DNA of 64,000 bases from Legionella sp. PC1000 (GTDB taxonomy: Bacteria > Pseudomonadota > Gammaproteobacteria > Legionellales > Legionellaceae), in NCBI RefSeq assembly GCF_014109805.1, contig NZ_CP059400.1, forward strand, positions 3,805,001 to 3,869,000, read 5' to 3'. The notes below the pieces were generated by a model. It did no database searches, was not told where the DNA came from, and saw only the letters and a program-made list of their open reading frames with translations. Below, in pieces: positions 28,634-36,869 of this stretch; the stretch's first letter is position 1; each line of letters opens with the position of its first letter. A program made the translations under genes and the position numbers.

Positions 28634-28881
28634 CTAGAGGGTCAGGCCTTGAATTGTGAATGATCAATTAGAAGTTGATGAATCTATTGACGATCCGAAT
28701 CAAATAAAATAGATATAGATAAAGTATGCTAAGGAAAAAGATATAGTCCTACATAGCAAGAGCAATTTAGTTTAAAAGAAATTGGGGATTATTTTGGTTT
28801 GCATTATTCTACTGTAAGTAAAATAGTTAAAAAATTATGACCATAGATTTGTAAATTCAAAATTCAAGGCCTGACCCCTAG
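28634..28881. mobile_element. RAYT family A deletion derivative (~250 bp)
   Basis: The left end with ~100 bp of leader is joined to the last ~60 bp of the transposase gene and the right end, so almost all coding sequence is gone while both termini remain. CTAG borders both sides. Just outside the right end, GATGCTGCTA is tandemly duplicated. This is a classic non-autonomous derivative of the element at 24604. Confidence 0.85.
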
Positions 28882-29080
28882 ATGCTGCTAGATGCTGCTA
28901 AAATAGAACTCTAACTTCCTATGAAAAAATCATTTGATAAATTGGCAAATCAGATCTAACAGGCGTGATGGAAAACTCAAGTAAACTATGTTATAAACGC
29001 ACCGAGATTAGGATGAGAATCGGTTTATACTACAGACTCATGAATATCCATCGTGATTTTAATAATATGGAATTGCTTTT

Positions 29081-29284
29081 ATGACAAAAAAAACAAAAGG
29101 AAACGCTCATTGTGGGAACCTAAGCAAAACTCACCACCATGGAAAAACAACAAACCTACCCGATTCTAAGCGACATCATTTTTTCTCATCTAAATTGATG
29201 AAAAATGAACCTGAGGTTGCACCAGAAATGGAACTTGCATTAGTTGTTACAGCACTTCAAGCAGCCTTGTATAGGCCTCGCTAA
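29081..29284 (+). CDS. Small basic hypothetical protein (67 aa)
   Basis: The N-terminus is Lys/His-rich (MTKKTKGNAHCGNLSKTHHH) with one Cys, and the C-terminus is a hydrophobic helix (PEMELALVVTALQAALYRPR). The ribosome site is weak (GGA). No family recognised. It stands between a RAYT relic and a repeat flanking the cyclase gene. Confidence 0.45.
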   Translation: MTKKTKGNAHCGNLSKTHHHGKTTNLPDSKRHHFFSSKLMKNEPEVAPEMELALVVTALQAALYRPR

Positions 29285-29360
29285 TATCAGATAAAAAGAA
29301 ACAATTTTTTTGTGGAATAGATATTTTTAACCAAGATTTATTTTAAATTAGAGTGTCCTA

Positions 29361-29480
29361 GCAAGCGTAGGTCGGGTCCGTGGCCCGACATTTCTTATCC
29401 TTTCTCACCAAAATCAGCCAGACTAAATTCATCATTACATTCCCAATATTCTTAAGAATGTCTTTTTGAATAAACCGATG
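29361..29480. repeat. ~115-bp direct repeat, copy 1 (left of the cyclase gene)
   Basis: Shares with 30763-30878 the series GCAAGCGTAGG, a GTCGGG/CCCGAC hairpin (29371-29389), CACCAAAATCAGCCAGACTA, ATTCCCAATATTC and AAACCGATG. On the minus strand it resembles the tail of a gene, but indels break its frame here. The hairpin plus TTTCTT could act as a terminator. Confidence 0.7.
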
Positions 29481-29634
29481 AATACTTGAGTATTGCTAGT
29501 CTGATAGATTTGCTACATATACATGGTTGTCTAATGTATTACACCAAGCCCTATCATTGGCAACGATTCCTTTTTGAACGCATATGTCATTCAATTAGCT
29601 ATAATAAATATATTGTTGCTACAAAAAAGAAATC

Positions 29635-30750
29635 ATGAAATTTTTTACAAAGCATCTGCGTTCTTTTTATGAAGTTACAAATAAAAAATCCGCATTGCAA
29701 ATAACATCAAATATGCGGTATAGCCTGATTCATATTTTATCGATTCAGCTGATTCTAATGGCTTTGATTTTAACCATTCATACGCTTATCCTTCAATTTT
29801 GGTTGATCGTTGTCTTATTGATAATAGGAATAGTTTTGGCTGTTCTAAATCAAATTTTTTTGAAAAAGAAGAGAAACACCTATCTAAGCGGACATTTTCT
29901 GATCTTAAATACTTTTTTGGTCATCAGTTTGACATATTTTTGGGTTGGGGGACTATCAAGCTCTTATTTAGCCTGGTATCTAATCCTTCCCATGATAGGC
30001 GGTGCAATTCTTGGTATTAGGGGTTTAGTGATTTATGCCTCCCTTTCATTGATATGTATTTTCTTTTTTATCCTGTTCGAGCCTATGTCTATATACAAGG
30101 TTCCACCTAATTATTTAACTGAAATTGAACTATTCAATTTTATTACCATCCTTTTTCTGGAAGTTACCTTGTTATACAGTATATTATATGAAAATTTAAA
30201 ATTTTCTTCTGAATTGATAGAACAGAACTTTCTTCTGCAAGCGGATCAGAAAAAATTCCACTATTTAGCAAGACACGATAACTTAACTAACTTACCCAAT
30301 AGAACATTTTTTAATGCTTACCTAGAAAATTTACTTTCCTCCGTTAATGTTCAAACACATTCGGTGACTCTTTTATTTATGGATCTCGATCATTTTAAAT
30401 ACATTAATGATACTTACGGCCATCATGCGGGAGATCATGTACTTCTAAAATGTAGCAAGCGCCTACAGCACTGTCTTCGTAACAATGATTTCATAGCCCG
30501 TATAGGGGGGGATGAGTTTGTTGCCACCATTGTACATAATAAAAACGATGGTGTTCCTGATAATTTTGCTAAAAGGATTTTACAAGAATTTAATAAACCT
30601 TTTTTCATTGACAATACCAAAGTTACATGTCATCTCAGCTTAGGTGCCGCATCCTATCCTAGCGATGCGACTTCCTTGGAAGTATTATTAAAAAAAGCAG
30701 ATAAAGCCATGTATGAGATGAAAATGAAAAACCGATCCAGGGAAAACTAA
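29635..30750 (+). CDS. Membrane diguanylate cyclase (GGDEF)
   Basis: 371 aa. About six transmembrane helices lie in residues 28-185, forming a MASE-like sensor, then a short linker and a GGDEF domain. GGDEF is intact at 291-295 (RIGGDEF) and is preceded by RNND at 282-285, the RxxD inhibitory site at the usual five-residue distance. It should therefore make c-di-GMP and be product-inhibited. No EAL or HD-GYP domain. The gene is bracketed by a ~115-bp direct repeat. Confidence 0.93.
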   Translation: MKFFTKHLRSFYEVTNKKSALQITSNMRYSLIHILSIQLILMALILTIHTLILQFWLIVVLLIIGIVLAVLNQIFLKKKRNTYLSGHFLILNTFLVISLTYFWVGGLSSSYLAWYLILPMIGGAILGIRGLVIYASLSLICIFFFILFEPMSIYKVPPNYLTEIELFNFITILFLEVTLLYSILYENLKFSSELIEQNFLLQADQKKFHYLARHDNLTNLPNRTFFNAYLENLLSSVNVQTHSVTLLFMDLDHFKYINDTYGHHAGDHVLLKCSKRLQHCLRNNDFIARIGGDEFVATIVHNKNDGVPDNFAKRILQEFNKPFFIDNTKVTCHLSLGAASYPSDATSLEVLLKKADKAMYEMKMKNRSREN

Positions 30751-30762
30751 CACGTCATTTCA

Positions 30763-30878
30763 GCAAGCGTAGGCGGGCCGTGACCCGGCATTTCTTATCT
30801 TTTCTCACCAAGATCAGCCAGACTAAATTCATCATTACATTCCCAATATTTCTTAAGAACATCTTGAATAAACCGATG
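30763..30878. repeat. ~115-bp direct repeat, copy 2 (right of the cyclase gene)
   Basis: Partner of 29361-29480. On the minus strand, this copy keeps an open tail reading THRFIQDVLKKYWECNDEFS, then LADLGEKR and a stop at 30795-30797. It is thus the 3' end of some gene present here only as a fragment, duplicated on both sides of the cyclase. Source gene not recognised. Confidence 0.7.
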
Positions 30879-30888
30879 GGTCGCATCA

Positions 30889-31329
30889 ATGGGGTCAGGC
30901 CTTGAATTGTGAATTATCATTAGAAGTTGATGAATCTACTGACGATCCGAATCAAATAGATTAAAAGTATGCTAAGGAAAAAGACATAGTCCTAGTCCAA
31001 CATGGCAAGATCACTACGGATAGAATTTCCAGGAGCATTGTATCATATCACCTCAAGGGGTGATGGGCAGGAGCGCATCTACATTCCAGATGAAGATCGA
31101 AATTTATTTTTAAACACTCTTTCGGAGATATGTTTAAGGTGTACATTTCTATTTCCTCGACTGGTAATGTGATAGAGCCCACCAGCAAACTCAATGCGCA
31201 AAGGTCTTACCATCGCTAATCCTGGACTTACTTAATTCCTTTTGAAAGAAAATTAATACATCGGGAAATAATTATCAAGAATTTCCCTGACTCGCTGTCT
31301 TATATGGATAAAGGCAAAAAGCAAGATCT
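30889..31329. mobile_element. Chimeric RAYT element: family A left end joined to family B left end
   Basis: From 30889 the sequence is the family A end, leader and first ~140 bp of the family A transposase (plus strand). Near 31146 it switches to the start of the family B transposase in the opposite orientation, with its leader and terminal GCAAGATCTGCCCCCTAG. Each half keeps its outer end. The join lies inside both 5' coding regions, so neither transposase is complete. Confidence 0.85.
31002..31172 (+). pseudogene. Truncated family A RAYT (56 codons)
   Basis: Starts MARSLRIEFPGALYHITSRG as in the intact copy and keeps ~48 family residues. It then runs through the chimera joint into FLFPRLVM and stops. 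The HUH and Tyr motifs are lost. Confidence 0.8.
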
Positions 31330-31673
31330 GCCCCCTAGAACTGGTAAAAATAAATAATTTTCAACAGAAAATCAATAGGTTACATGATAACTCGTTTTTG
31401 TTGCTCTGCTGAAAATTCACCATTATATACACGACTTCATAGTTTTTGAATTTAGGAAGAACAGAGATATATCATTCAACTCATTTTTTTATAACGTTCA
31501 TAGATTTTATTTGAATAACAAGCTTTTAATTTGATTTAAATTTGCTATAGAAAGGAGATTAAAGTTTCCGAGAAAAATTTTATTCTAAATTTACCGATAT
31601 TCTATTAGGAGAAACGCTTTTCTTATTAAAAAGTATATTATACTTATAAATGTATAATTACAGATAATTCGTT

Positions 31674-33779
31674 GTGGAAAAAAAGCACGATAGCAATATA
31701 AATTCATTAAATAGCATTCCACCAATGTTTCAATATGTCTGGGTGGGTGGGGAAATTAATCCTCGGTATTTGTCAACCATACGAGATATATCGGCAGCTG
31801 CATTTCGCAGTGGTTTTAAAGAAACCATTATTTGGACCGATAATGATGAATACATTAATAAACCACTAAGACGTTTAGATTTAAATACACCTTCGAAGAA
31901 ATATGATTCGAGCAGGAAAAAAAACAATACACGTGAAAATCCACATAGAAAGCAAAGAAATCAATCAGCTGACCAACCCGATTCAAAAGTGGCTCTATCT
32001 GCTGAAACTTTAGATATACCCATTAGCGCGAGAAACTTCCATATTAAATTAAAAAATATTAATGAATTGCTGAACCTGCTTAAAACTGACCCTATGTTCC
32101 CTGATAAAGAAACAAATGCCTATATATACAACTTATTAAGAGAGTCTATTGGAAATCGCAATTTGGCTGCGGTTAGTGATTTAATTCGATATTGTAGCTT
32201 GTATTACTATGGTGGATACTATCTGGATACTGATTTACTACCGTCGGTTGATAGCACTACAAAATTTATGCCAGATAAACCTCCGTTAGGAATAATTGGT
32301 CATATCCAGCAACAAAATCACCCGGAAAGCAAGCGCACTTTAGCTCGTATGTTGAAAATACCATTACCCTTAGAAGTTGATGGAAATAATGATGCTTTTG
32401 GGGTTGTTCCCCGTCATCCCATTTTACGAGTAGCTATCCAAAAGATGCTTGCCGCCTATGCTAAGCAAGATTTAGAACCAATCATATTAAAAGACATTAG
32501 TGTTGAAAAAATTGCAGATAGAATAAAAGACACTTTAACTTCTTTTGAAAGCAACTTTGTATCTCAGTTAAAAAATGATAAAGCAACTCAAACGGAATTT
32601 ATACAATCGCTTTTGAATAAATGTTTTGAGTTACGATTATTAGATAATGTAAATTTTAATGAAATGGAATTAAAAAATTCTCCTCAACGTACGCCAAGTA
32701 GTGTTGCAAAAGATAAACAAAAAACACTACTTTCAATTGAAAAATTAATTGCTGAATATACTAAGCAATTAAAAATCGACAATTTTACTAATGAAAATGT
32801 TAAAGAATTAAGTAAAAAGTTAATTAATTATATCCAAGAAGAAATAAAAATATATCAAGAAACGTATAGTTTAGGATATGAGGGTGCCACAGAAATGGAT
32901 TCTAAAAGGTATCCATTTGTCACTCAAGAGAGCAACGATCAAAATAAAAGAAGACAGAATACCTGTATAGCCAGTGTTAATTCTTTTTGTGGAGCTATTG
33001 AAGACTTTTTACTTCATAAAGATCATAATGGAGCCTCTCCTTATACCGATAAAGAACTTGAGGCATTTTCTCCTGAAAAATTAACTAAATCGAATTTCGT
33101 AACTAATATTCAATCCATTAAAGCACCAGGGGATTACAATGAAGAAGTTTACTTAGCTGGTTGTGAAGTTAAAATAAAGTGCGATAAAACATGGCTACAA
33201 AATACTAAAAGCAAGGTTTCCTATGATGAAAATGCTTTACCCGCAAAGAAAAAATTTGAAGATTTTTCCGCAAGCAGTAAAAATGAGAACAAAAAAACAA
33301 TTGAACATTCGGAACAAGCGACAAAACAAACTGCTAAAACAGAAAAAGGGGAACCAGAAAGTATAGTCCTACCTAAATTTGAAACCATACCCAATAAAAA
33401 TAAAGTAACTATTAGTATCATGAAGATACCTCTGAATGAAAGGGAAGAAAATATTTTCGCGGTCTACACGGTATTAAAGAATGATGGATTGCTGAGAAAT
33501 CCCGATAGATCCGTTCCTGCAATTATCAAGACCATACGAGACATAGTGGTGAATATCGACCCTTCAAAAGAAGAAAATATAAGCAATGCCATTATTGAAA
33601 TCAAAAGAAAAATAGCTGAAAACAAGGACAATAATTACAATGAGAATGCTGATGACATCATCCATGCATTTGCAAAACCAAGCTGTTGCGATTTTCAAAA
33701 AATCCGTGCGGCCTTAACGGCCAACCCTAAAATGGACGAAATAATGAAACCTGTCAGAGTAGGAGGGCAGCAACTGTAA
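31674..33779 (+). CDS. DXD-type glycosyltransferase, effector candidate (701 aa)
   Basis: The N-terminal ~290 residues fit the TcdA/TcdB-like GT-A family: PPMFQYVWVGGEINPRYLST near 16-35, NRNLAAVSDLIRYCSLYYYG at 161-180, and the metal/UDP-sugar DxD at D185-T-D187 (GGYYLDTDLLP). A Lys/Ser-rich insert lies at 72-115. The remainder is helical with an acidic Lys-rich middle and no second domain recognised. Start is a GTG. Likely a Dot/Icm-delivered sugar transferase acting on a host protein; target unknown. A RAYT relic abuts its stop. Confidence 0.85.
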   Translation: MEKKHDSNINSLNSIPPMFQYVWVGGEINPRYLSTIRDISAAAFRSGFKETIIWTDNDEYINKPLRRLDLNTPSKKYDSSRKKNNTRENPHRKQRNQSADQPDSKVALSAETLDIPISARNFHIKLKNINELLNLLKTDPMFPDKETNAYIYNLLRESIGNRNLAAVSDLIRYCSLYYYGGYYLDTDLLPSVDSTTKFMPDKPPLGIIGHIQQQNHPESKRTLARMLKIPLPLEVDGNNDAFGVVPRHPILRVAIQKMLAAYAKQDLEPIILKDISVEKIADRIKDTLTSFESNFVSQLKNDKATQTEFIQSLLNKCFELRLLDNVNFNEMELKNSPQRTPSSVAKDKQKTLLSIEKLIAEYTKQLKIDNFTNENVKELSKKLINYIQEEIKIYQETYSLGYEGATEMDSKRYPFVTQESNDQNKRRQNTCIASVNSFCGAIEDFLLHKDHNGASPYTDKELEAFSPEKLTKSNFVTNIQSIKAPGDYNEEVYLAGCEVKIKCDKTWLQNTKSKVSYDENALPAKKKFEDFSASSKNENKKTIEHSEQATKQTAKTEKGEPESIVLPKFETIPNKNKVTISIMKIPLNEREENIFAVYTVLKNDGLLRNPDRSVPAIIKTIRDIVVNIDPSKEENISNAIIEIKRKIAENKDNNYNENADDIIHAFAKPSCCDFQKIRAALTANPKMDEIMKPVRVGGQQL

Positions 33780-33790
33780 AAGCGGATGGA

Positions 33791-34771
33791 AGGTCGGATC
33801 TTGCCTTTTGTCTCTTGTATATAATGTTGTTTTATAATTCTGCTAATTCTTGAGTAGTGAAGTCAAAAAATATTTTCCAATTTCTTTCATAGAATACAAT
33901 CCACTTTTATATGAACTATATATTGCCTCATCTCGATTCCCTGACATTCGTTCATATTCTTCAATTGTAAGCCCTTTAACTAAATCTGGCACATGAGTCC
34001 TGGAAATATCTGTATAATCAACTTTAGGGTCAACATGCCTCACTACTCTGGAAATTAAGTCATCCGAACCAAGATATATTTGCTGCTTTAAATCAATCCA
34101 CGGACTTTTCTTACTTAAGCCTGCATAAACAAATTGTTCATATTTTATTAGTGCTGCTGATTTTATAGAATCAAATGATGACAAAAGCCAGTCAACTGTA
34201 AGCCATGAAGGAACTGGTACTCTACCACTTGTTGCTAAATAACTACTCCAATGCCACTCATCTACCTTTTCAACCATGTCTGCCCTAATAGGATTTAATA
34301 CTATGTAACGCGACAACTCTCTTTCTCAACCAATATAGATTTATAGCGACCTTGTAGGACATGCCCAATCCGCTTGTGTAATTTATTAAATTTCTGAGTG
34401 TATACCCTTTTAGATAACATATGCCTTTTGATAGATTTCCAAGCGGTGTTTCAATGAGTAAATTGTAATGATTTGTCATCAAACAATACGAATGACATAG
34501 CCACTGATATTTTAAACAGGCGTCTCCTAAAACAGACAAAAAGTTCTCTCTGTCTTCATCTGATAAATAGATCGCTTCTTTTCTATTTCCTCGACTGGTA
34601 ATGTGATAGAGTCCATCTGCAAACTCGATGCGCAAAGGTCTTACCATCGCTAATCCTAGACTTACTTAATTCCTTTGAAAGAAAATTAATACATCGGAAA
34701 ATAATTATCAAGAATTAATCCCTGACTCGCTGTCTTATATAGATAAAGGCAAATAGCAAGATTTGACCCCT
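33791..34771 (-). mobile_element. RAYT family B element, near full-length but dead
   Basis: The left end is GGATCTTGCC near 33796. The right end is GCAAGATTTGACCCCTAG at 34771. These ends differ from family A after the shared GACCCC/CTAG tip. The element contains a frameshifted transposase. It begins 11 bp after the glycosyltransferase stop. Ends of the same type recur at 35469, 35768, 36671, 39572, 39774, 40767 and 51100. Confidence 0.8.
33843..34647 (-). pseudogene. Family B RAYT, frameshifted
   Basis: The 5' part reads MVRPLRIEFADGLYHITSRG as far as LGNLSKGICYL, then falls out of frame. The 3' part resumes at SRYIVLNPIRADMVEKVDEW with the Tyr region and a C-terminal domain. The HUH motif is altered: NHYN replaces NHYH, losing the second His. 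It is about 40-50% like family A by eye. Loss of a catalytic His plus indels makes it inactive. Confidence 0.85.
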
Positions 34772-34862
34772 AGAACATAAAAACGAACCACCTAGAAAGA
34801 CTTTATAATTTCCTTCATTTAACTTAATATCCGACGATTTGGAATTAAAATGAGAGAGTGAT

Positions 34863-35423
34863 ATGTTTGGCAAAGAAGAGATGAAACCTGATTATAAAAT
34901 AGTATTAAATTCCCGTGACGAAATGTTATTAAAAAAATATGGGAATAGAGATACTTATTATCTTGATGAAAGGTATAAATTAGCAATTCTTGTTGACATA
35001 TACAGCGGAAATTACAAGCCAGAGTTAAAATCTGATGACTTGGCTACAGAGTATTCCAAGTTATTAGTAGCATTTTGTCATTTTGATGGGAAATGGATCC
35101 CTGAAGGACGTTATCGTTTTAATCCTCCTTTAATGCACACTGAAAATAATATCTTGGTTATTGGTAAGAAATTTGAGTCAATTTCTAATTGTACGACGGC
35201 TTTACTTCATGGGAAGGAACAAAAAGCCATGAAATTAATTTTAGATGGCTATGATTTTAAACAAGGGAATGACCGCTTGGCCTTATTAGAGAAATACAAA
35301 AACACATGCTTTGCTGAGGAGAAATTCATAGTGAAGACATGCTTTATTCCTGGCAAGAACATCTTCGATACGTCAAAGTTTATTATGGAACACCAACAAG
35401 AACTTAATATAACCCTAAGCTAA
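34863..35423 (+). CDS. Hypothetical protein, effector candidate (186 aa)
   Basis: Soluble mixed alpha/beta protein opening MFGKEEMKPDYKIVLNSRDE, with four Cys (AFCHFDGKW, SNCTTAL, NTCFAEE, KTCFIPG). No domain recognised. GAGAG precedes the ATG. It lies between two family B relics, in a block of effector-like genes, which is the only hint to role. Confidence 0.65.
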   Translation: MFGKEEMKPDYKIVLNSRDEMLLKKYGNRDTYYLDERYKLAILVDIYSGNYKPELKSDDLATEYSKLLVAFCHFDGKWIPEGRYRFNPPLMHTENNILVIGKKFESISNCTTALLHGKEQKAMKLILDGYDFKQGNDRLALLEKYKNTCFAEEKFIVKTCFIPGKNIFDTSKFIMEHQQELNITLS

Positions 35424-35468
35424 CTGCAGAATAAAACATAAGTAGCCTGGTTGCTTGCAACCAGTAGT

Positions 35469-35768
35469 TAGAGGGTCAGATCTTGCCCTTTGCCTCTTGT
35501 ATATAATGTGGTTTTATAATTCTGCTGATTCTTGAGTAGTGAAGTCCAAAATATTTTCCAATTTCTTTCATAGAATACAAATCCACTGACTGGTAAAGTG
35601 GATAGAGCTCACCAGCAAACTCAATGCACAAAGGTCTTACATCCCTAATCCTGGACTTACTTAATTCCTTTTGAAAGAAAATTAATACATAGGGAAATAA
35701 TTATCAAGAATTAATCCCTGACTCGCTGTCTTATATGGATAAAGGCAAAAAGCAAGATCTGCCCCCTA
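35469..35768. mobile_element. RAYT family B deletion derivative (~300 bp)
   Basis: The left end GAGGGTCAGATCTTGCCC and ~100 bp of the gene's 3' region are joined to the transposase start region (CAATGCACAAAGGTCTTAC) and the right end GCAAGATCTGCCCCCTAG. The middle of the gene is deleted. The base run ACACTCTTT follows this right end and also the solo right end near 36672, hinting at recombination or a common target. Confidence 0.8.
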
Positions 35769-35865
35769 GACACTCTTTTTAATTGGCACAACAATGCACA
35801 TTATGCCCAATCAATTAACTATAATAAAAATAATACCCTTAATTGTGGATAATTTCTATGTTTCA

Positions 35866-36402
35866 ATGGAAAAAGAAACTTCAGGAAGAAAAGGTGAAAA
35901 GATTGGTTCAGGAGTTCAAGGTGATGTTTATTCTAATGGTGATCAGGTAACAAAAAAATATGCAAGTACCCTTGGAAATGAATTTTTAGAGTATGTAGAT
36001 AAACCTAAAGAACATATTGTTCAAGGCGAAATGGAAGCGTGGAATGCATTTTATAAAAGATATGATCCGTCATTTGCAACAGCCTCTATAGATAGAAATG
36101 GTAATTTAGTCATGCCTAAAATACCTGGGATAGGAGCTAATAAGTACCTTCAATCGGGTGAACTTGGAGAACATTTCAAGAAAGATCTTTCATTATTCAA
36201 ACAAATGGTTAAACAAGTCATGCAAGATGTTACTGGAAAAGAAATGCGTGACCAAAAAGATAATGACGTCTTAGTATCAATATTACCCTCAGGAAACTAC
36301 CGTTTCCTACAGGTTGACTTTGGTGAGTTTGGCATGTACAAGCTCATTAATGAAGTTGAACGGTCTATGCAAGTGCAAGAATCAAACAATTCTCCCCATT
36401 GA
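35866..36402 (+). CDS. Compact protein-kinase-like protein (178 aa)
   Basis: An ATG at 35866 (24 codons into the longest frame) opens just before a glycine loop, KIGSGVQGDVYSNGDQVTKK. The middle has GEMEAWNAFYKR, placed like helix C. MRDQKDNDVLVS imitates the catalytic loop HRDxKxxN, with His replaced by Met and the metal-binding Asn by Asp. QVDFGEFG supplies DFG. The lobes are very short for a kinase (250 aa or more is usual). It may be a minimal kinase or a pseudokinase; effector status is inferred from neighbours. Confidence 0.6.
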   Translation: MEKETSGRKGEKIGSGVQGDVYSNGDQVTKKYASTLGNEFLEYVDKPKEHIVQGEMEAWNAFYKRYDPSFATASIDRNGNLVMPKIPGIGANKYLQSGELGEHFKKDLSLFKQMVKQVMQDVTGKEMRDQKDNDVLVSILPSGNYRFLQVDFGEFGMYKLINEVERSMQVQESNNSPH

Positions 36403-36869
36403 GGTTTGATTGCTCATTTCTTATGCTTCCAATCCATAATGGTACATTCTCTGTTGGGAATGAAATTTCGCTCACATGCAAATTTATTTTTAGTTGCTTT
36501 TAACTCAATAGACTCACCAAGTACGGTTCTTCCAAAAACACTCCTTGCAACCGAAAAAAGCCATTCACTTTTATATAATATTTGGATAAAGCATCAAAGC
36601 ATGATTTCGGGAGTCAGGACTCCGTAAACAGATACAATATGAATAAAGGCAAATAGCAAGATTTGACCACTAGACACTCTTTAGAAAAATGTTCAGAGAA
36701 TATGAGGTGTGAATTCCAACTTCACTTTGTTATTTCAAAAATCGAGCTAAAACACGAGACATAGGGGTCAGGATCTGCCCCCTAGATGTGTTTTCGAATG
36801 AGCAGAAAACTCACGATCAGTCGTTGCCTTAAAATTTCCTTAATATTTATTTGTTAAAATAATTACACT
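36403..36869. other. Intergenic region with family B end relics
   Basis: GGCAAATAGCAAGATTTGACCACTAG ending near 36672 is a solo family B right end (given here only as a position marker in part). At about 36772-36785 two ends are fused directly (GGGGTCAGGATCTGCCCC, then CTAG). A plus-strand frame over 36406-36627 has no start signal or recognisable content, and I reject it as a gene. Confidence 0.5.

Noticed and set aside
36406..36627. 73-codon plus-strand frame after the kinase-like gene
   Set aside because: No ribosome site, no recognisable content, and it runs towards a family B relic.
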